Positions 44,779-53,264 of a stretch of 64,000 nt of DNA are shown in pieces (position 1 is the first letter of the stretch; every line of letters begins with the position of its first letter). Both the position numbers and the translations under genes were made by a program. The stretch comes from Gaiellasilicea sp963765705. Lineage in GTDB: Bacteria > Actinomycetota > Thermoleophilia > Gaiellales > Gaiellaceae. The notes beneath the pieces are model-generated. The model was not told where the DNA came from. It did no database searches and saw nothing but the letters and a program-made list of their open reading frames with translations. The DNA lies in contig CAVXXJ010000002.1 of NCBI GenBank assembly GCA_963765705.1, positions 62,001-126,000 of the forward strand, read 5' to 3'.

Positions 44779-45368
44779 AGGTCGTGCTGGCCGACTACGG
44801 CGCCGGCAACCTGCGCAGCGTCTGCGCGGCGCTCGAGCGCGCCGGCGCGGTGCCCGAGATCTCCACCGACCCGACCCCCGTGCGCGAGGCGCCGCTCACC
44901 GTGATCGCCGGCGTCGGCCACGTCGAAAGCGCGGCACGCGGGCTCGCGCCGGTCGCCGAAGCGCTGCGCGAGCGGGTCGCCGCGGGCCGGCCGCTACTCG
45001 GGATCTGCGTGGGCATGCAGCTCCTGTTCGAGGAGAGCGAGGAAGGCGGCCGCGGGCTGGGGCTGCTCGAGGGACAGGTGCGGCGCGTCCGCGCGCGCCG
45101 CGTGCCGCACATGGGGTGGAACGCGCTCGCGCTCACGGGCCCGTCCGAGCTGCTCGACGGTCTCGACGGCGCCGACGTCTACTTCGCGCACAGCTATGCG
45201 GTCGAGCCGGCGGGCGCGGTCGGCGTCGCCGAGGTCGAGCACGACGGCCCGCTCGTTGCCGCGGTCGAGTCCGGCCCACTCGCGGGCGTCCAGTTCCACC
45301 CCGAGCGGAGCGGCGCCGCGGGCGCACGCGTGCTCGAGAACGCGCTGAGATGGTCAAGAAGCGCGTGA
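44775..45368 (+). CDS. hisH: Imidazole glycerol phosphate synthase, glutaminase subunit
   Basis: Class I glutamine amidotransferase feeding ammonia to HisF. 197 aa from GTG at 44775, overlapping the hisB stop. Nucleophile Cys in LLGICVGMQLLFEESEE, His/Glu in GVQFHPERSG. The N-terminal loop reads IAGVGHVESAARGL where most HisH have PGVG, a mild change. It is coupled to hisF by an overlap of 19 bases. Confidence 0.94.
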   Translation: MKVVLADYGAGNLRSVCAALERAGAVPEISTDPTPVREAPLTVIAGVGHVESAARGLAPVAEALRERVAAGRPLLGICVGMQLLFEESEEGGRGLGLLEGQVRRVRARRVPHMGWNALALTGPSELLDGLDGADVYFAHSYAVEPAGAVGVAEVEHDGPLVAAVESGPLAGVQFHPERSGAAGARVLENALRWSRSA

Positions 45369-46087
45369 TCCCCTGTCTCGACGTCGCGGGCGGGCGGGTC
45401 GTCAAGGGCATCCGCTTCGAGTCGCTGCGCGACGTCGGCGATCCGGTCGAGCTGGCGACCCGCTACTCCGAGCTCGGTGCGGACGAGCTCGTCTTCCTCG
45501 ACATCACGGCCACGATCGAGGGGCGCGGGCCGATGCTCGAGCTGGTCGAGCGAGCCGCGCAGGAGCTGACGATCCCGTTCACGGTCGGCGGCGGCGTCTC
45601 GGGGCTCGAGGACGCGCGCGCGCTTCTGCGCGCCGGAGCCGACAAGGTCGCGGTCAATCGTGCCGCGGTCGACGATCCGGCGATACTGACGGCGCTCTCG
45701 GAGGAGTTCGGGGCTCAGGCTGTCGTCTGCGCGATCGATGCGCGCGCAGGCGAGGTCGTCACGCACGGCGGCCGCACGCCGCGCGGGCTCGATGCGGTCG
45801 AGTGGGCGGCTCGCGCGGCCGACCGGGGCGCCGGCGAGATCCTGCTCACCTCGATCGACGCCGACGGGACGCGCGAGGGCTACGACCTCGACCTGACGCG
45901 CTCCGTCGCGGACGCCGTCGGCGTGCCCGTGATCGCGTCCGGCGGCGCCGGCGAGGGGCGCCATCTCGCCGAGGCATTCGAAGCGGGCGCCGAGGCGGCG
46001 CTGATCGCCTCGATCGTGCACGAGCGGCCCGGACGGCTGCCGGAGCTGAAGCGCGAGCTGAAGGAGGCCGGATGGAACGTCCGCTGA
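45350..46087 (+). CDS. hisF: Imidazole glycerol phosphate synthase, cyclase subunit
   Basis: TIM-barrel cyclase, 245 aa. KKRVIPCLDVAGGRVVKGI (catalytic Asp near residue 11), DELVFLDITATIEGRGPML, FTVGGGVSGLEDARALLRAGADKVAVNRAA, CAIDARAGEVVTHGGRTPRGLDAVEWA (second catalytic Asp region), LLTSIDADGTREGYD, PVIASGGAGEGRHLAEAF. The ATG lies inside the hisH 3' end. Confidence 0.96.
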   Translation: MVKKRVIPCLDVAGGRVVKGIRFESLRDVGDPVELATRYSELGADELVFLDITATIEGRGPMLELVERAAQELTIPFTVGGGVSGLEDARALLRAGADKVAVNRAAVDDPAILTALSEEFGAQAVVCAIDARAGEVVTHGGRTPRGLDAVEWAARAADRGAGEILLTSIDADGTREGYDLDLTRSVADAVGVPVIASGGAGEGRHLAEAFEAGAEAALIASIVHERPGRLPELKRELKEAGWNVR

Positions 46088-46629
46088 CACCGGCGATCGT
46101 CCAGGACGCGGAGACCGACCGCGTGCTGATGCTCGCGTGGATGGACGACGAGGCGCTGCGGCGCACACGCGAGACCGGCGAGGCGTGGTTCTGGAGCCGG
46201 TCGCGGCAGGAGCACTGGCACAAGGGCGCGACGTCGGGGAACACGATGGCGGTCGAGGAGGTGCGCGACGACTGCGACGGCGATGCGATCCTCCTCCGCG
46301 TGCGGCCCGCGGGCCCGGCCTGCCACACCGGCGCGGAGTCGTGCTTCGCGCCCTGGCTCTGGCGGCGGATCAAGGAACGCGGCGAGCAGCGACCGGCGGG
46401 CTCGTACGTCGTCTCGCTGCTGGACGATCCCGCGCTCGCGGCGCGGAAGGTGGGCGAGGAGGGCCTCGAGGCGGCGCTGGCCGGAGCCGGCGAGTCCGAC
46501 GAGCGGCTGATCGAGGAGACCGCGGACCTCATCTTCCATGCGTATGCGCTCCTCGCCGCGCGCGGGATCGGGCTCGAGGACGTCGAGGCCGAGCTCCGCC
46601 GCCGCGCGGGCGAGACCCGTGCTGTATAG
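46072..46629 (+). CDS. hisI: Bifunctional phosphoribosyl-AMP cyclohydrolase / phosphoribosyl-ATP pyrophosphatase
   Basis: HisIE, 185 aa. N-terminal cyclohydrolase (VLMLAWMDDEALRRTRETGEAWFWSRSRQEHWHKGATSGN, DDCDGDAILLRVRPAGPACHTGAESCF; metal Asp and Cys residues) and C-terminal pyrophosphohydrolase (RKVGEEGLEAALAGAGESDERLIEETADLIFHAY, from about residue 120). The fusion is common. Last gene of the his operon, overlapping hisF by 16 bases. Confidence 0.95.
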   Translation: MERPLTPAIVQDAETDRVLMLAWMDDEALRRTRETGEAWFWSRSRQEHWHKGATSGNTMAVEEVRDDCDGDAILLRVRPAGPACHTGAESCFAPWLWRRIKERGEQRPAGSYVVSLLDDPALAARKVGEEGLEAALAGAGESDERLIEETADLIFHAYALLAARGIGLEDVEAELRRRAGETRAV

Positions 46630-46638
46630 CTCGCACTC

Positions 46639-48186
46639 GTGGACGTCTCGCATTCGCCGCTGACGCCGGTCGCCTTCCTCGAGCGGGCTGCCCTCGCCTT
46701 CCCCGACCGGACCGCGGTCGTCGACGGCGAGCGCCGCCTGACCTGGGCCGAGACGCGCGAGCGGGCGCGGCGGCTCGCCGTCGCGCTCCAGGAGAGCGGG
46801 ATCGCGCACGGCGATCGCGTCGCGTTCCTCGCACCCAACGTCCACGAGCTGCTGGAGGCGCACTTCGGCGTGCCGCGAGCGGGCGCCGTGCTCGTCGCGA
46901 TCAACACCCGCCTGATGCCGGAGGAGATCGCCTACATCCTCGCGCACTCCGGCTCACGGCTCCTCGTCGTCCACGAGTCGTTACGCCACCTCGTCGAGGG
47001 CGCCCCGGTCGAGCGTGTGCTCGTCTGCGGCGACGGGGGCGACTACGAGGACTTCCTCGCGGCTGCCGGCGAGGGCGAGCCCGAGGACCGGCTCGCAAGC
47101 GAGGACGACACGATCAGCATCAACTACACGAGCGGGACGACCGGCCGGCCCAAGGGCGTCATGTTCACGCATCGTGGCGCCGCGCTGAACGCGCTCGCCG
47201 AGGTCGTCCATGCCCGGCTCAATCCGCGTTCCGTCTACCTCTGGACGCTGCCGATGTTCCACTGCAACGGCTGGTGCTTCACCTGGGCCGTCACCGCTGC
47301 AGCCGCGACGCACGTCTGCCTGCCGAAGGTCGATCCGCCCCTGATCTGGGAGCTGCTCGACGCAGAGCGCGTCACCCATCTGAACGGCGCCCCGACCGTC
47401 CTCGTGATGATCTGCTCCGATCCCGCTGCCCGGCAGCTCGAGCGGCCGGTGGTGGTCACGACCGCGGGAGCTCCGCCACCCGCAGCCGTGATCGAGCGAA
47501 CAGAGGCGCTCGGCTTCGAGATCAACCACGTCTACGGCCTCACGGAGACGTACGGCCCGATCACGATCTGCGAGTGGAATCCGGCCTGGGACGAGCTCGA
47601 CGCCGGTGAGCGAGCGCGCCTGAAGGCGCGACAGGGCGTCCACTACGTCACCGCCGACGCGGTGCGCGTCGTCGACTCCGACCTCCAGGATGTCCCGCCC
47701 GACGGGGAGACCATGGGCGAGATCGTGATGCGCGGCAACAACGTGATGAAGGGCTACTTCGCGGACGAGCAGGCGACCGCCGAGGCGTTTCGCGGCGGCT
47801 GGTTCCACTCGGGCGACCTCGGCGTCATGCATCCCGACGGCTACCTCGAGGTGCGCGACCGGGCGAAGGACATCATCATCTCGGGCGGCGAGAACGTCTC
47901 CACGATCGAGGTCGAGAGCGCGCTGGTACGGCATCCGGACGTGCTCGAGGCGGCCGTCGTCGCGATCGCGGACGAGAAGTGGGGCGAGCGCCCGAAGGGC
48001 TTCGTCGCGCTCCGGCCGGGCGCCGAGCTGACCGCGGCGGAGCTGATTGCGTTCTCGCGCGAGACCCTGCCCGGCTTCAAGGCGCCGAGCGAGATCGAGT
48101 TCGGCGAGCTCCCGAAGACGTCGACCGGCAAGGTGAAGAAATACGAGTTGAGAGAGCGCGAGCGCCTGCGGGGCTCCGAAGCCTGA
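46639..48186 (+). CDS. AMP-dependent acyl-CoA synthetase
   Basis: Activates a carboxylic acid to an acyl-CoA through acyl-AMP. 515 aa from GTG at 46639. A3 motif NYTSGTTGRPKGVMFTH (about residues 161-177), MFHCNGWCFTW, VYGLTETYGP, GWFHSGDLGVMHPDGYLEVRDRAKDIIISGGENVS, and the catalytic Lys in PKTSTGKVKKYELR. MFHCNGW is common in medium/long-chain synthetases. A hotdog thioesterase follows after one base, which suggests a common substrate, but its identity cannot be told. Confidence 0.92.
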   Translation: MDVSHSPLTPVAFLERAALAFPDRTAVVDGERRLTWAETRERARRLAVALQESGIAHGDRVAFLAPNVHELLEAHFGVPRAGAVLVAINTRLMPEEIAYILAHSGSRLLVVHESLRHLVEGAPVERVLVCGDGGDYEDFLAAAGEGEPEDRLASEDDTISINYTSGTTGRPKGVMFTHRGAALNALAEVVHARLNPRSVYLWTLPMFHCNGWCFTWAVTAAAATHVCLPKVDPPLIWELLDAERVTHLNGAPTVLVMICSDPAARQLERPVVVTTAGAPPPAAVIERTEALGFEINHVYGLTETYGPITICEWNPAWDELDAGERARLKARQGVHYVTADAVRVVDSDLQDVPPDGETMGEIVMRGNNVMKGYFADEQATAEAFRGGWFHSGDLGVMHPDGYLEVRDRAKDIIISGGENVSTIEVESALVRHPDVLEAAVVAIADEKWGERPKGFVALRPGAELTAAELIAFSRETLPGFKAPSEIEFGELPKTSTGKVKKYELRERERLRGSEA

Positions 48187-48187
48187 C

Positions 48188-48574
48188 GTGACCGCGCCAA
48201 GCCACATCATGCGCTCGCGGGTCGCCTGGGTCGACACGGATGCGGGCGGGCGGATCCACTTCACTGCCGTGTTCCGATGGGCGGAGGCGGCGGAGACCGG
48301 CCTGCGCCGCTCGCTCGGCCTCCTGGACGACTGGGCCGACTATCCGCGGCGCGCCGTCGAGGCGGAGTACCTCGCCGTTTTGCGCTTCGAGGACGAGTTC
48401 GAGCTCGAGCTCGTCGCCGAGCGGGTCGGCTCGAGCTCGATCACGTACGCCTGGGAGATCCGCCACGACGGCGAGCTCGCCATCCGCGGCCGGCACACTG
48501 TCGTCCACGTCGACGCCGAGGGCCGAGCGTCGCCGCTGCTGCCGGACGTCCGGCTCGCGCTGACGGAAACCTAG
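48188..48574 (+). CDS. 4-hydroxybenzoyl-CoA-type (hotdog) thioesterase
   Basis: 128 aa. RVAWVDTDAGGRIHFTAVFRWAEAAETGLRRSLG is the 4HBT pattern, with Asp near residue 16 (VDTDAGGRIHF). GTG at 48188, one base after the synthetase stop. Likely hydrolyses an acyl-CoA related to that enzyme's product. No signal peptide. Confidence 0.85.
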   Translation: MTAPSHIMRSRVAWVDTDAGGRIHFTAVFRWAEAAETGLRRSLGLLDDWADYPRRAVEAEYLAVLRFEDEFELELVAERVGSSSITYAWEIRHDGELAIRGRHTVVHVDAEGRASPLLPDVRLALTET

Positions 48575-48592
48575 CCGCGCACGTCAACTCAT

Positions 48593-48608
48593 GCGAACAT
48601 ATGTTCGC
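48593..48608. promoter_or_regulatory. LexA-type SOS box GCGAACATATGTTCGC at the dinB start
   Basis: Palindrome with the actinobacterial SOS core GAAC-N4-GTTC. The perfect symmetry extends to 24 bp (48589-48612), so it covers the dinB start codon at 48609-48611. Damage induction of dinB is expected. Confidence 0.85.
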
Positions 48609-49796
48609 ATGAACAAGGCGACGATCCTGCACGCCGACCTGGACGCGTTCTACGCGTCGGTCGAGCAGCGGGACCAGCCTCGCCTGCGCGGACGGCCGGT
48701 GATCGTCGGCGGAGGCGTCGTGCTCGCCGCGAGCTACGAGGCCAAGGCGCACGGCGTGCGCACGGCGATGGGCGGCAGGCAGGCTCGCCGGCTGTGCCCG
48801 CAGGCGATCGTCGTTCCGCCACGGATGTCGGCCTACTCAGAGGCCAGCAAGGCCGTCTTCCGGGTGTTCGACGACACCTCGCCGCTCGTCGAAGGGCTGT
48901 CGATCGACGAGGCCTTCCTCGACGTGCGCGGGATGGAGCGAATCGCGGGCACACCGACCGAGATCGCCGTGCGACTGCGGCGCGAGGTGCTCGAGCGGGT
49001 CGGCTTGCCGATCACGGTCGGCGTTGCGCGGACGAAGTTCCTCGCCAAGGTCGCCAGCGCCGTCGCCAAGCCCAACGGCCTGCTCGTGGTGCCGCCCGAC
49101 GGCGAGCTGTCCTTTCTCCATCCACTCCCGGTCGAGCGGATCTGGGGCGTCGGGCCGGTGACGGCGAGAAAGCTCCACGAGCGGGGGGTCACCGTCGTCG
49201 GCGAGGTGGCGGAGCTCGACGAGCCGCTGCTCGTGGCGTGGCTCGGACAGGCGGCGGGCCGCAAGCTGCACGCGCTCGCCCACAACCGCGATCCGCGCCG
49301 GGTCCACGTCGGACGCCGCCGCGGCTCGATCGGGTCGCAACGCGCGCTCGGCCGGTCGCCGAAGACGCACGACGTCATCGACGCGTCCCTCGTCGCGCTT
49401 GTCGACCGCGTCACCCGCCGGATGCGGGCTGCCGGGCGGGTAGGACGCACGGTCGTCCTCCGCTTGCGCTTCGACGACTTCTCCCGGGCGACGAGATCGC
49501 ACACCCTGCCCCACGCGACGTCCCACACCCAGACCGTGCTCGACACCGCGAGAGCACTCCTGACAACGGCGATGCCGCTGATCGAGAGTCAGGGGCTGAC
49601 CCTGATCGGCGTGGCGGTCGCCAACCTCGACAACGACGACGCAGTCCAGCTGACGCTGCCCCTCGATCGCCACAGCGGCAGTGCCCTCGATGCCGCACTC
49701 GACGAGATCCGCGTTCGCTTCGGCACGGGAGCGATCACCCGCGCCGTGCTCCTCGGCCGCGACCAGGGGTTGACGGTGCCGATGCTGCCGGACTGA
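48609..49796 (+). CDS. dinB: DNA polymerase IV (Y family)
   Basis: Translesion polymerase, 395 aa from MNKATILHADLDAFYASVEQ. Palm carboxylates in ADLDAFYASVE and GLSIDEAFLDVRG; TVGVARTKFLAKVASAVAKPNG (fingers/palm); HhH region IWGVGPVTARKLHERG; little finger from about 245. Near the end, VQLTLPLDRH is a good beta-clamp-binding motif. An ATG at 48591 is in frame but lies in the SOS palindrome. The coding start inside the palindrome points to a very short or absent leader. Confidence 0.95.
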   Translation: MNKATILHADLDAFYASVEQRDQPRLRGRPVIVGGGVVLAASYEAKAHGVRTAMGGRQARRLCPQAIVVPPRMSAYSEASKAVFRVFDDTSPLVEGLSIDEAFLDVRGMERIAGTPTEIAVRLRREVLERVGLPITVGVARTKFLAKVASAVAKPNGLLVVPPDGELSFLHPLPVERIWGVGPVTARKLHERGVTVVGEVAELDEPLLVAWLGQAAGRKLHALAHNRDPRRVHVGRRRGSIGSQRALGRSPKTHDVIDASLVALVDRVTRRMRAAGRVGRTVVLRLRFDDFSRATRSHTLPHATSHTQTVLDTARALLTTAMPLIESQGLTLIGVAVANLDNDDAVQLTLPLDRHSGSALDAALDEIRVRFGTGAITRAVLLGRDQGLTVPMLPD

Positions 49797-49824
49797 CCTG
49801 CTCTACCTCCGGCAGACTTCGACC

Positions 49825-50169
49825 GTGGCCCCCACCCTCGAACGCATCGACCGAGAGAGCCTCCGGGAAAAGCTGGAGCGCAACGAGGAGTTCGTGCTCG
49901 TCGATGCTCTCGCGCCGATGTCGTACGCGCGGTCGCATCTCCCAGGTGCGATCAACCTCCCACCCGACTCGGTAGACGGACGGGCTCAGCGGCGGATCCC
50001 CGACCGGAGCACCGAAGTGATCGTGTACTGCTCGGACGCCGACTGCGACAGCTCCGTCATCGTGGCAAGGCAACTGCTGGCGCTCGGCTACGAGCGGGTC
50101 AGCCACTACGCCGAGGGCAAGAACGACTGGGTCGCGGCCGGCCTCCCGCTCGAGAGCGGTCGCGCCTAG
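49825..50169 (+). CDS. Single-domain rhodanese-like protein
   Basis: 114 aa from GTG at 49825. Rhodanese fold: NEEFVLVDALAPMSYARSHLPGAINLPPDSV and the active-site loop EVIVYCSDADCDSSVIVARQL, with Cys at about 75 and a second Cys four residues later. Ends GYERVSHYAEGKNDWVAAGLPLE. Probable sulfurtransferase or persulfide carrier; the acceptor is unknown. Its stop overlaps that of the convergent ltrA gene. Confidence 0.88.
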   Translation: MAPTLERIDRESLREKLERNEEFVLVDALAPMSYARSHLPGAINLPPDSVDGRAQRRIPDRSTEVIVYCSDADCDSSVIVARQLLALGYERVSHYAEGKNDWVAAGLPLESGRA

Positions 50170-51302
50170 GCGGCGTGGCGAACGCGGTCGCGGGCCTCGG
50201 CGAAGCGGATCGCCTCGTACGAGATCAGGCCGACGCAGAGTGCGGCGACGAGTGCGAGCGTCGCCAGAGCCGGCAGCTCGAGCGCTGCCGGAATGAGTGC
50301 CAGCAGGACGGCGCTGACGAGGCTGCGGTGCGCGTTGAACGAGCCAACGTTCCGGAGGCGGAAGAGCACGTGCGCGACGAGGTACATCGCGATGCCGCCG
50401 CAGAGCGCGACCGCCGGAATCAGCTTCAGCGGCTCGCCGACGTCGCCCAGCGTCTTCTTGACGCCGACGGCGAAGAGGATGATGCCCGCGACCATCGGCA
50501 GATGCAGGTAGCTGTAGGAGTCGCGCGCCATCGTCAGCTGCGCGCTGCCGGTGGCGTCGTGCAACCTCCGTTCGGCGACGATCGCGACGACGTCGAAGTA
50601 CGCCCACCAGAGCGCGGCCGCGATCGCGAGCCCGAGTAGCGCTGCCGCGATCACGCCGGCGTCGAGCTCGTGGCTCGCGCCGAGACCGAGCGCGACGATC
50701 GACTCGCCGAGCGCGATGATCACGATCAGCGCATGGCGCTCTGCAAAGTGCCCTGGCGCGAGATGCCAGCCCTTGCCGCCACCGATGTAGACGCCGAGCA
50801 GATCGACGATCAGCGCGACCGCCCAGAGCGTCACCTGCACCTTGCCGTCGAGTGCGGAGGCGACGAAGAGGAGGGAGATGCTGATTCCGGTGCCTGGAGC
50901 CATCCGCGCGACGGCGCCGAGCAGATCGCGATCACCGCTGGCCCCGACCGCGTAGAGCACCAGATGCGCGATCCGGACCACCGCGTAGGCGCACGCGAAG
51001 AAGAACGCGTCGTCGCCGAAGACGTCCGGCACGGCCAGCGACGCGATCAGCATCGCCCCCATGGCCCCGAACATCGCAATCCGGACGATGCCTTCTTCCG
51101 GGTCGATCGTGTTCGTCAGCCAGGCGTACGCGGCCCAGGACCACCAGAGCACACCGAGCACGAGCAGACCTCGGGCAAGGCCGCCCCAGGTCGGATCGTC
51201 GACCACGAAACCGGTCACCTGCGTGATCGCGAAGACGAAGATCAGGTCGAAGAAGAGCTCGAGCGGGGTGACACGCTCCTCGGTGCTTCGCTGACGGGCC
51301 AC
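50166..51302 (-). CDS. Low-temperature-requirement A (LtrA) family membrane protein
   Basis: 378 aa, about ten hydrophobic segments. The family start ERVTPLELFFDLIFVFAITQVT is clear, followed by WWSWAAYAWLTNTIDPEEGIVRI, HLAPGHFAERHALIVIIALGESIVALG and a Tyr/His-rich segment DSYSYLHLPMVAGIILFAVG. The biochemical function of LtrA proteins is not established. Divergent from the small gene at 51318, with 15 bases between starts. Confidence 0.88.
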   Translation of the reverse strand: MARQRSTEERVTPLELFFDLIFVFAITQVTGFVVDDPTWGGLARGLLVLGVLWWSWAAYAWLTNTIDPEEGIVRIAMFGAMGAMLIASLAVPDVFGDDAFFFACAYAVVRIAHLVLYAVGASGDRDLLGAVARMAPGTGISISLLFVASALDGKVQVTLWAVALIVDLLGVYIGGGKGWHLAPGHFAERHALIVIIALGESIVALGLGASHELDAGVIAAALLGLAIAAALWWAYFDVVAIVAERRLHDATGSAQLTMARDSYSYLHLPMVAGIILFAVGVKKTLGDVGEPLKLIPAVALCGGIAMYLVAHVLFRLRNVGSFNAHRSLVSAVLLALIPAALELPALATLALVAALCVGLISYEAIRFAEARDRVRHAA

Positions 51303-51317
51303 GCAGCAACCCTATCC

Positions 51318-51710
51318 TTGGGCATCCGCGTGCTTCGAGCAGCCGCCTGGGCCGCCGCGCTGAGCGGGATCCCGTCGACCCTCCATGCGCTCGCCACCGG
51401 CCGCGACCCGCTCGAAGCGGTGCTCGCCGCGGGGTCGATCCTGCTGCCGAGGGAGACGAGCCGCACGAGGCTCGTCGCCGCGGCCGTGCCGGTGCACCTC
51501 GCGCTTTCGCTCGGGTGGACGGCCGTGTTCGACCGCGCCGGCGTTCGCACCACGCGCGCCGGAGTGCTCGCGGGCGTCGCGGTGGCGGCGCTCGATCTCG
51601 GCGTCATCGGCCGGGGCGTCGCCCGCGTGCACGAGTTGCCACTCGGCCCGCAGCTGGCCGATCACGCGGCCTTCGGCGCGATCGCGGGAGGGCTGCTCGG
51701 GCGCCGCTAG
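51318..51710 (+). CDS. Small predicted membrane protein
   Basis: About 130 aa from TTG 51318 (or GTG 51330). Hydrophobic stretches: VLRAAAWAAALSGIPSTL, ILLPRETSRTRLVAAAVPVHLALSLGWTAVF, AGVLAGVAVAALDLGVIGRG and the C-terminal LADHAAFGAIAGGLLGRR, together about 3-4 membrane segments. Not recognised. Composition matches the neighbours. Its stop overlaps the stop of the convergent gene at 51707. Confidence 0.7.
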   Translation: MGIRVLRAAAWAAALSGIPSTLHALATGRDPLEAVLAAGSILLPRETSRTRLVAAAVPVHLALSLGWTAVFDRAGVRTTRAGVLAGVAVAALDLGVIGRGVARVHELPLGPQLADHAAFGAIAGGLLGRR

Positions 51711-52177
51711 ACGGCCTGCGGCCGCAGCACGAGGCGCACCGATCCTTGTTTCGCGCCGGGCTTCGGCACGTACCGCGTGAAGAGGAGCTCGTGCTTGTTC
51801 GCGACGACGCGAAGGTGGATGTGCGGTGGACGTCCCTCGTAGCTCACCGGGCGCGGGCCTTCGAAGCGGAACCGGCCGGAGCGGTCGGTGACGACGGTGG
51901 CGCTGCCGGCGCGGACGTAGTCGCCAAGCCGGTTCGCCTGCCAGAGATGGATCCTCGCTCCCGCGAGCGGCCGGCAGTCGACGGAGGAGAAAGCGATGCC
52001 CGTCAGCACGTGGCCGGTGCCGATCTTCGCGCGTCGTGGCGGCGCACCGCGGCCGAACGGGCCGGAGCCGTCGTCCAGCGTCGGCAGGCACCGGGGCGCC
52101 GTCGGCGCGGTCGCGCCTGTGCCTGCGACGCCGAGGGCGAGGACGACCAGACAGGCGGCGAGCCGAAGCAGCCTCAC
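51707..52177 (-). CDS. Exported intradiol-dioxygenase-like protein
   Basis: 156 aa with signal peptide MRLLRLAACLVVLALGVAGTGA. The fold signatures are GIAFSSVDCRPLAGARIHLWQANRLGDYVRAG and PVSYEGRPPHIHLRVVANKHELLFTRYV. The Tyr residues and the HIH pair correspond to the Fe(III) ligands of protocatechuate/catechol dioxygenases. It lacks the N-terminal linker and is exported, so ring cleavage is not certain. Exported members of this family are poorly understood. Confidence 0.8.
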   Translation of the reverse strand: MRLLRLAACLVVLALGVAGTGATAPTAPRCLPTLDDGSGPFGRGAPPRRAKIGTGHVLTGIAFSSVDCRPLAGARIHLWQANRLGDYVRAGSATVVTDRSGRFRFEGPRPVSYEGRPPHIHLRVVANKHELLFTRYVPKPGAKQGSVRLVLRPQAV

Positions 52178-52210
52178 GACCTGAGGTGTAGCAGACCGAA
52201 GCCCGAAGAG

Positions 52211-52948
52211 CTAGGAAACGGCGGCGTCGCCGGGGCGCGGCTCGTCGACGCCCGACGCCGGCGAGCCGACGACGGGCAGACGGTCCGCGCGCAGGTAGAG
52301 CCAGTCGTACGCCAGCGCCGCAACCGCGGCGCCGGCCGCGGGGCCGACGATGTAGACCCAGAAGTCGCTCCAGACGTTCTGCACCAGCTCCGGGCCGAGC
52401 GCGCGCGCCGGGTTCATCGCCGCGCCTGTGAGCGGGCCGGCGGCGAGGATGTCGATCGTGATCGTCAGGCCGATCGCGAGGCCGGCAATCGACTTGAAGG
52501 CGCCGCCGGGATCGGCGGCCGTGGCGAAGATCACCCAGACGAGGAAGAAGGTGAGGATCGCCTCGAGGAGCAGGCCCGAGCCCGTGCCGATGCTCTCGTG
52601 CAGGACGGGGACACCACTATCGAGATTCGCGGCGTCGGGAAAGGTCGCCCGTAGCGCGAGCGCGGCGAGCACGGCGCCCGCGAGCTGTGCGACCCAGTAG
52701 ACGACGGCGAGCGACGGCGCGATCCGCCGCGTCACGAGAAAGCCGAAGGTGACTGCGGGGTTGAAGTGACCGCCCGAGATGTGGCCGACGGCCGACGCCA
52801 TGATCGCGATCGTCAGGCCGTGCGCGAGCGCGACGCCGACGAGGCCAGAGCCCTGACCGATGAAGACGATCGAGCCGACGCCGATGAAGATCAGCGCGAA
52901 CGCGCCGACGAACTCGGCAACCCCACGGCGAAGGGCGTCGTACTCCAC
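52211..52948 (-). CDS. Aquaporin / MIP-family channel
   Basis: 245 aa, six membrane segments and two half-helices with GGHFNPAVTFG and GAAMNPARALGPEL (both NPA boxes intact; the second is followed by Arg). Water or small-solute channel. The loop sequence does not settle water versus glycerol; the absence of the Asp after the second NPAR favours aquaporin. Minus strand, upstream of the exported dioxygenase-like gene by about 30 bases. Confidence 0.93.
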   Translation of the reverse strand: MEYDALRRGVAEFVGAFALIFIGVGSIVFIGQGSGLVGVALAHGLTIAIMASAVGHISGGHFNPAVTFGFLVTRRIAPSLAVVYWVAQLAGAVLAALALRATFPDAANLDSGVPVLHESIGTGSGLLLEAILTFFLVWVIFATAADPGGAFKSIAGLAIGLTITIDILAAGPLTGAAMNPARALGPELVQNVWSDFWVYIVGPAAGAAVAALAYDWLYLRADRLPVVGSPASGVDEPRPGDAAVS

Positions 52949-52997
52949 GCGCGCAAGGGTAAGAGCATGGTCGGACGGCGTTCGCTACCGTGGGTCC

Positions 52998-53186
52998 ATG
53001 AGTGCCGAAGCCCAATCGGACAACACCCAGGTGATCAGCTGCCCGCACTGCCGGAAGACGTTCGAGGCCGAGCTGATCGCCGGCGGGCCAGAACGGCACC
53101 GCGGCTTCAAGTGCCCCCACTGCAAGCTGTTCTTTCCGGAGAGCAGGACAGAAGATGCCCCACTCTCCAGAGACAGCGCAAGCTGA
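52998..53186 (+). CDS. Zinc-ribbon mini-protein
   Basis: 62 aa from ATG 52998. Two CPHC knuckles (ISCPHCRKTFEAEL and FKCPHCKLFFPES), 23 residues apart, make a four-Cys zinc ribbon. No other domain. Its final codons and stop (AGC GCA AGC TGA) are the first bases of copy 3 of the two-hairpin element, so the C-terminus has apparently been set by that element. Function unknown; such ribbons bind nucleic acid or partner proteins. Confidence 0.75.
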   Translation: MSAEAQSDNTQVISCPHCRKTFEAELIAGGPERHRGFKCPHCKLFFPESRTEDAPLSRDSAS

Positions 53187-53243
53187 GCATCCGCTCCCGC
53201 GGATGCCCAGCGCGCGAAGACCCCTGAAGTGTCGCTTCGCTCC
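53176..53243. repeat. Two-hairpin intergenic element, copy 3
   Basis: GCGCAAGCTGAGCATCCGC, loop TCCC, GCGGATGCCCAGC: inner 8-bp stem identical to the other copies, outer GCTG/CAGC pairs instead of CGA/TCG or CGATGG/CCATCG. Then GCGCGAAGACCCCTGAAGTGTCGCTTCGCTCC, nearly the same as copy 2. Between the zinc-ribbon gene and the convergent sigma-factor gene. Confidence 0.85.
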
Positions 53244-53264
53244 GGCGACACAAAGGCGTCGGAT

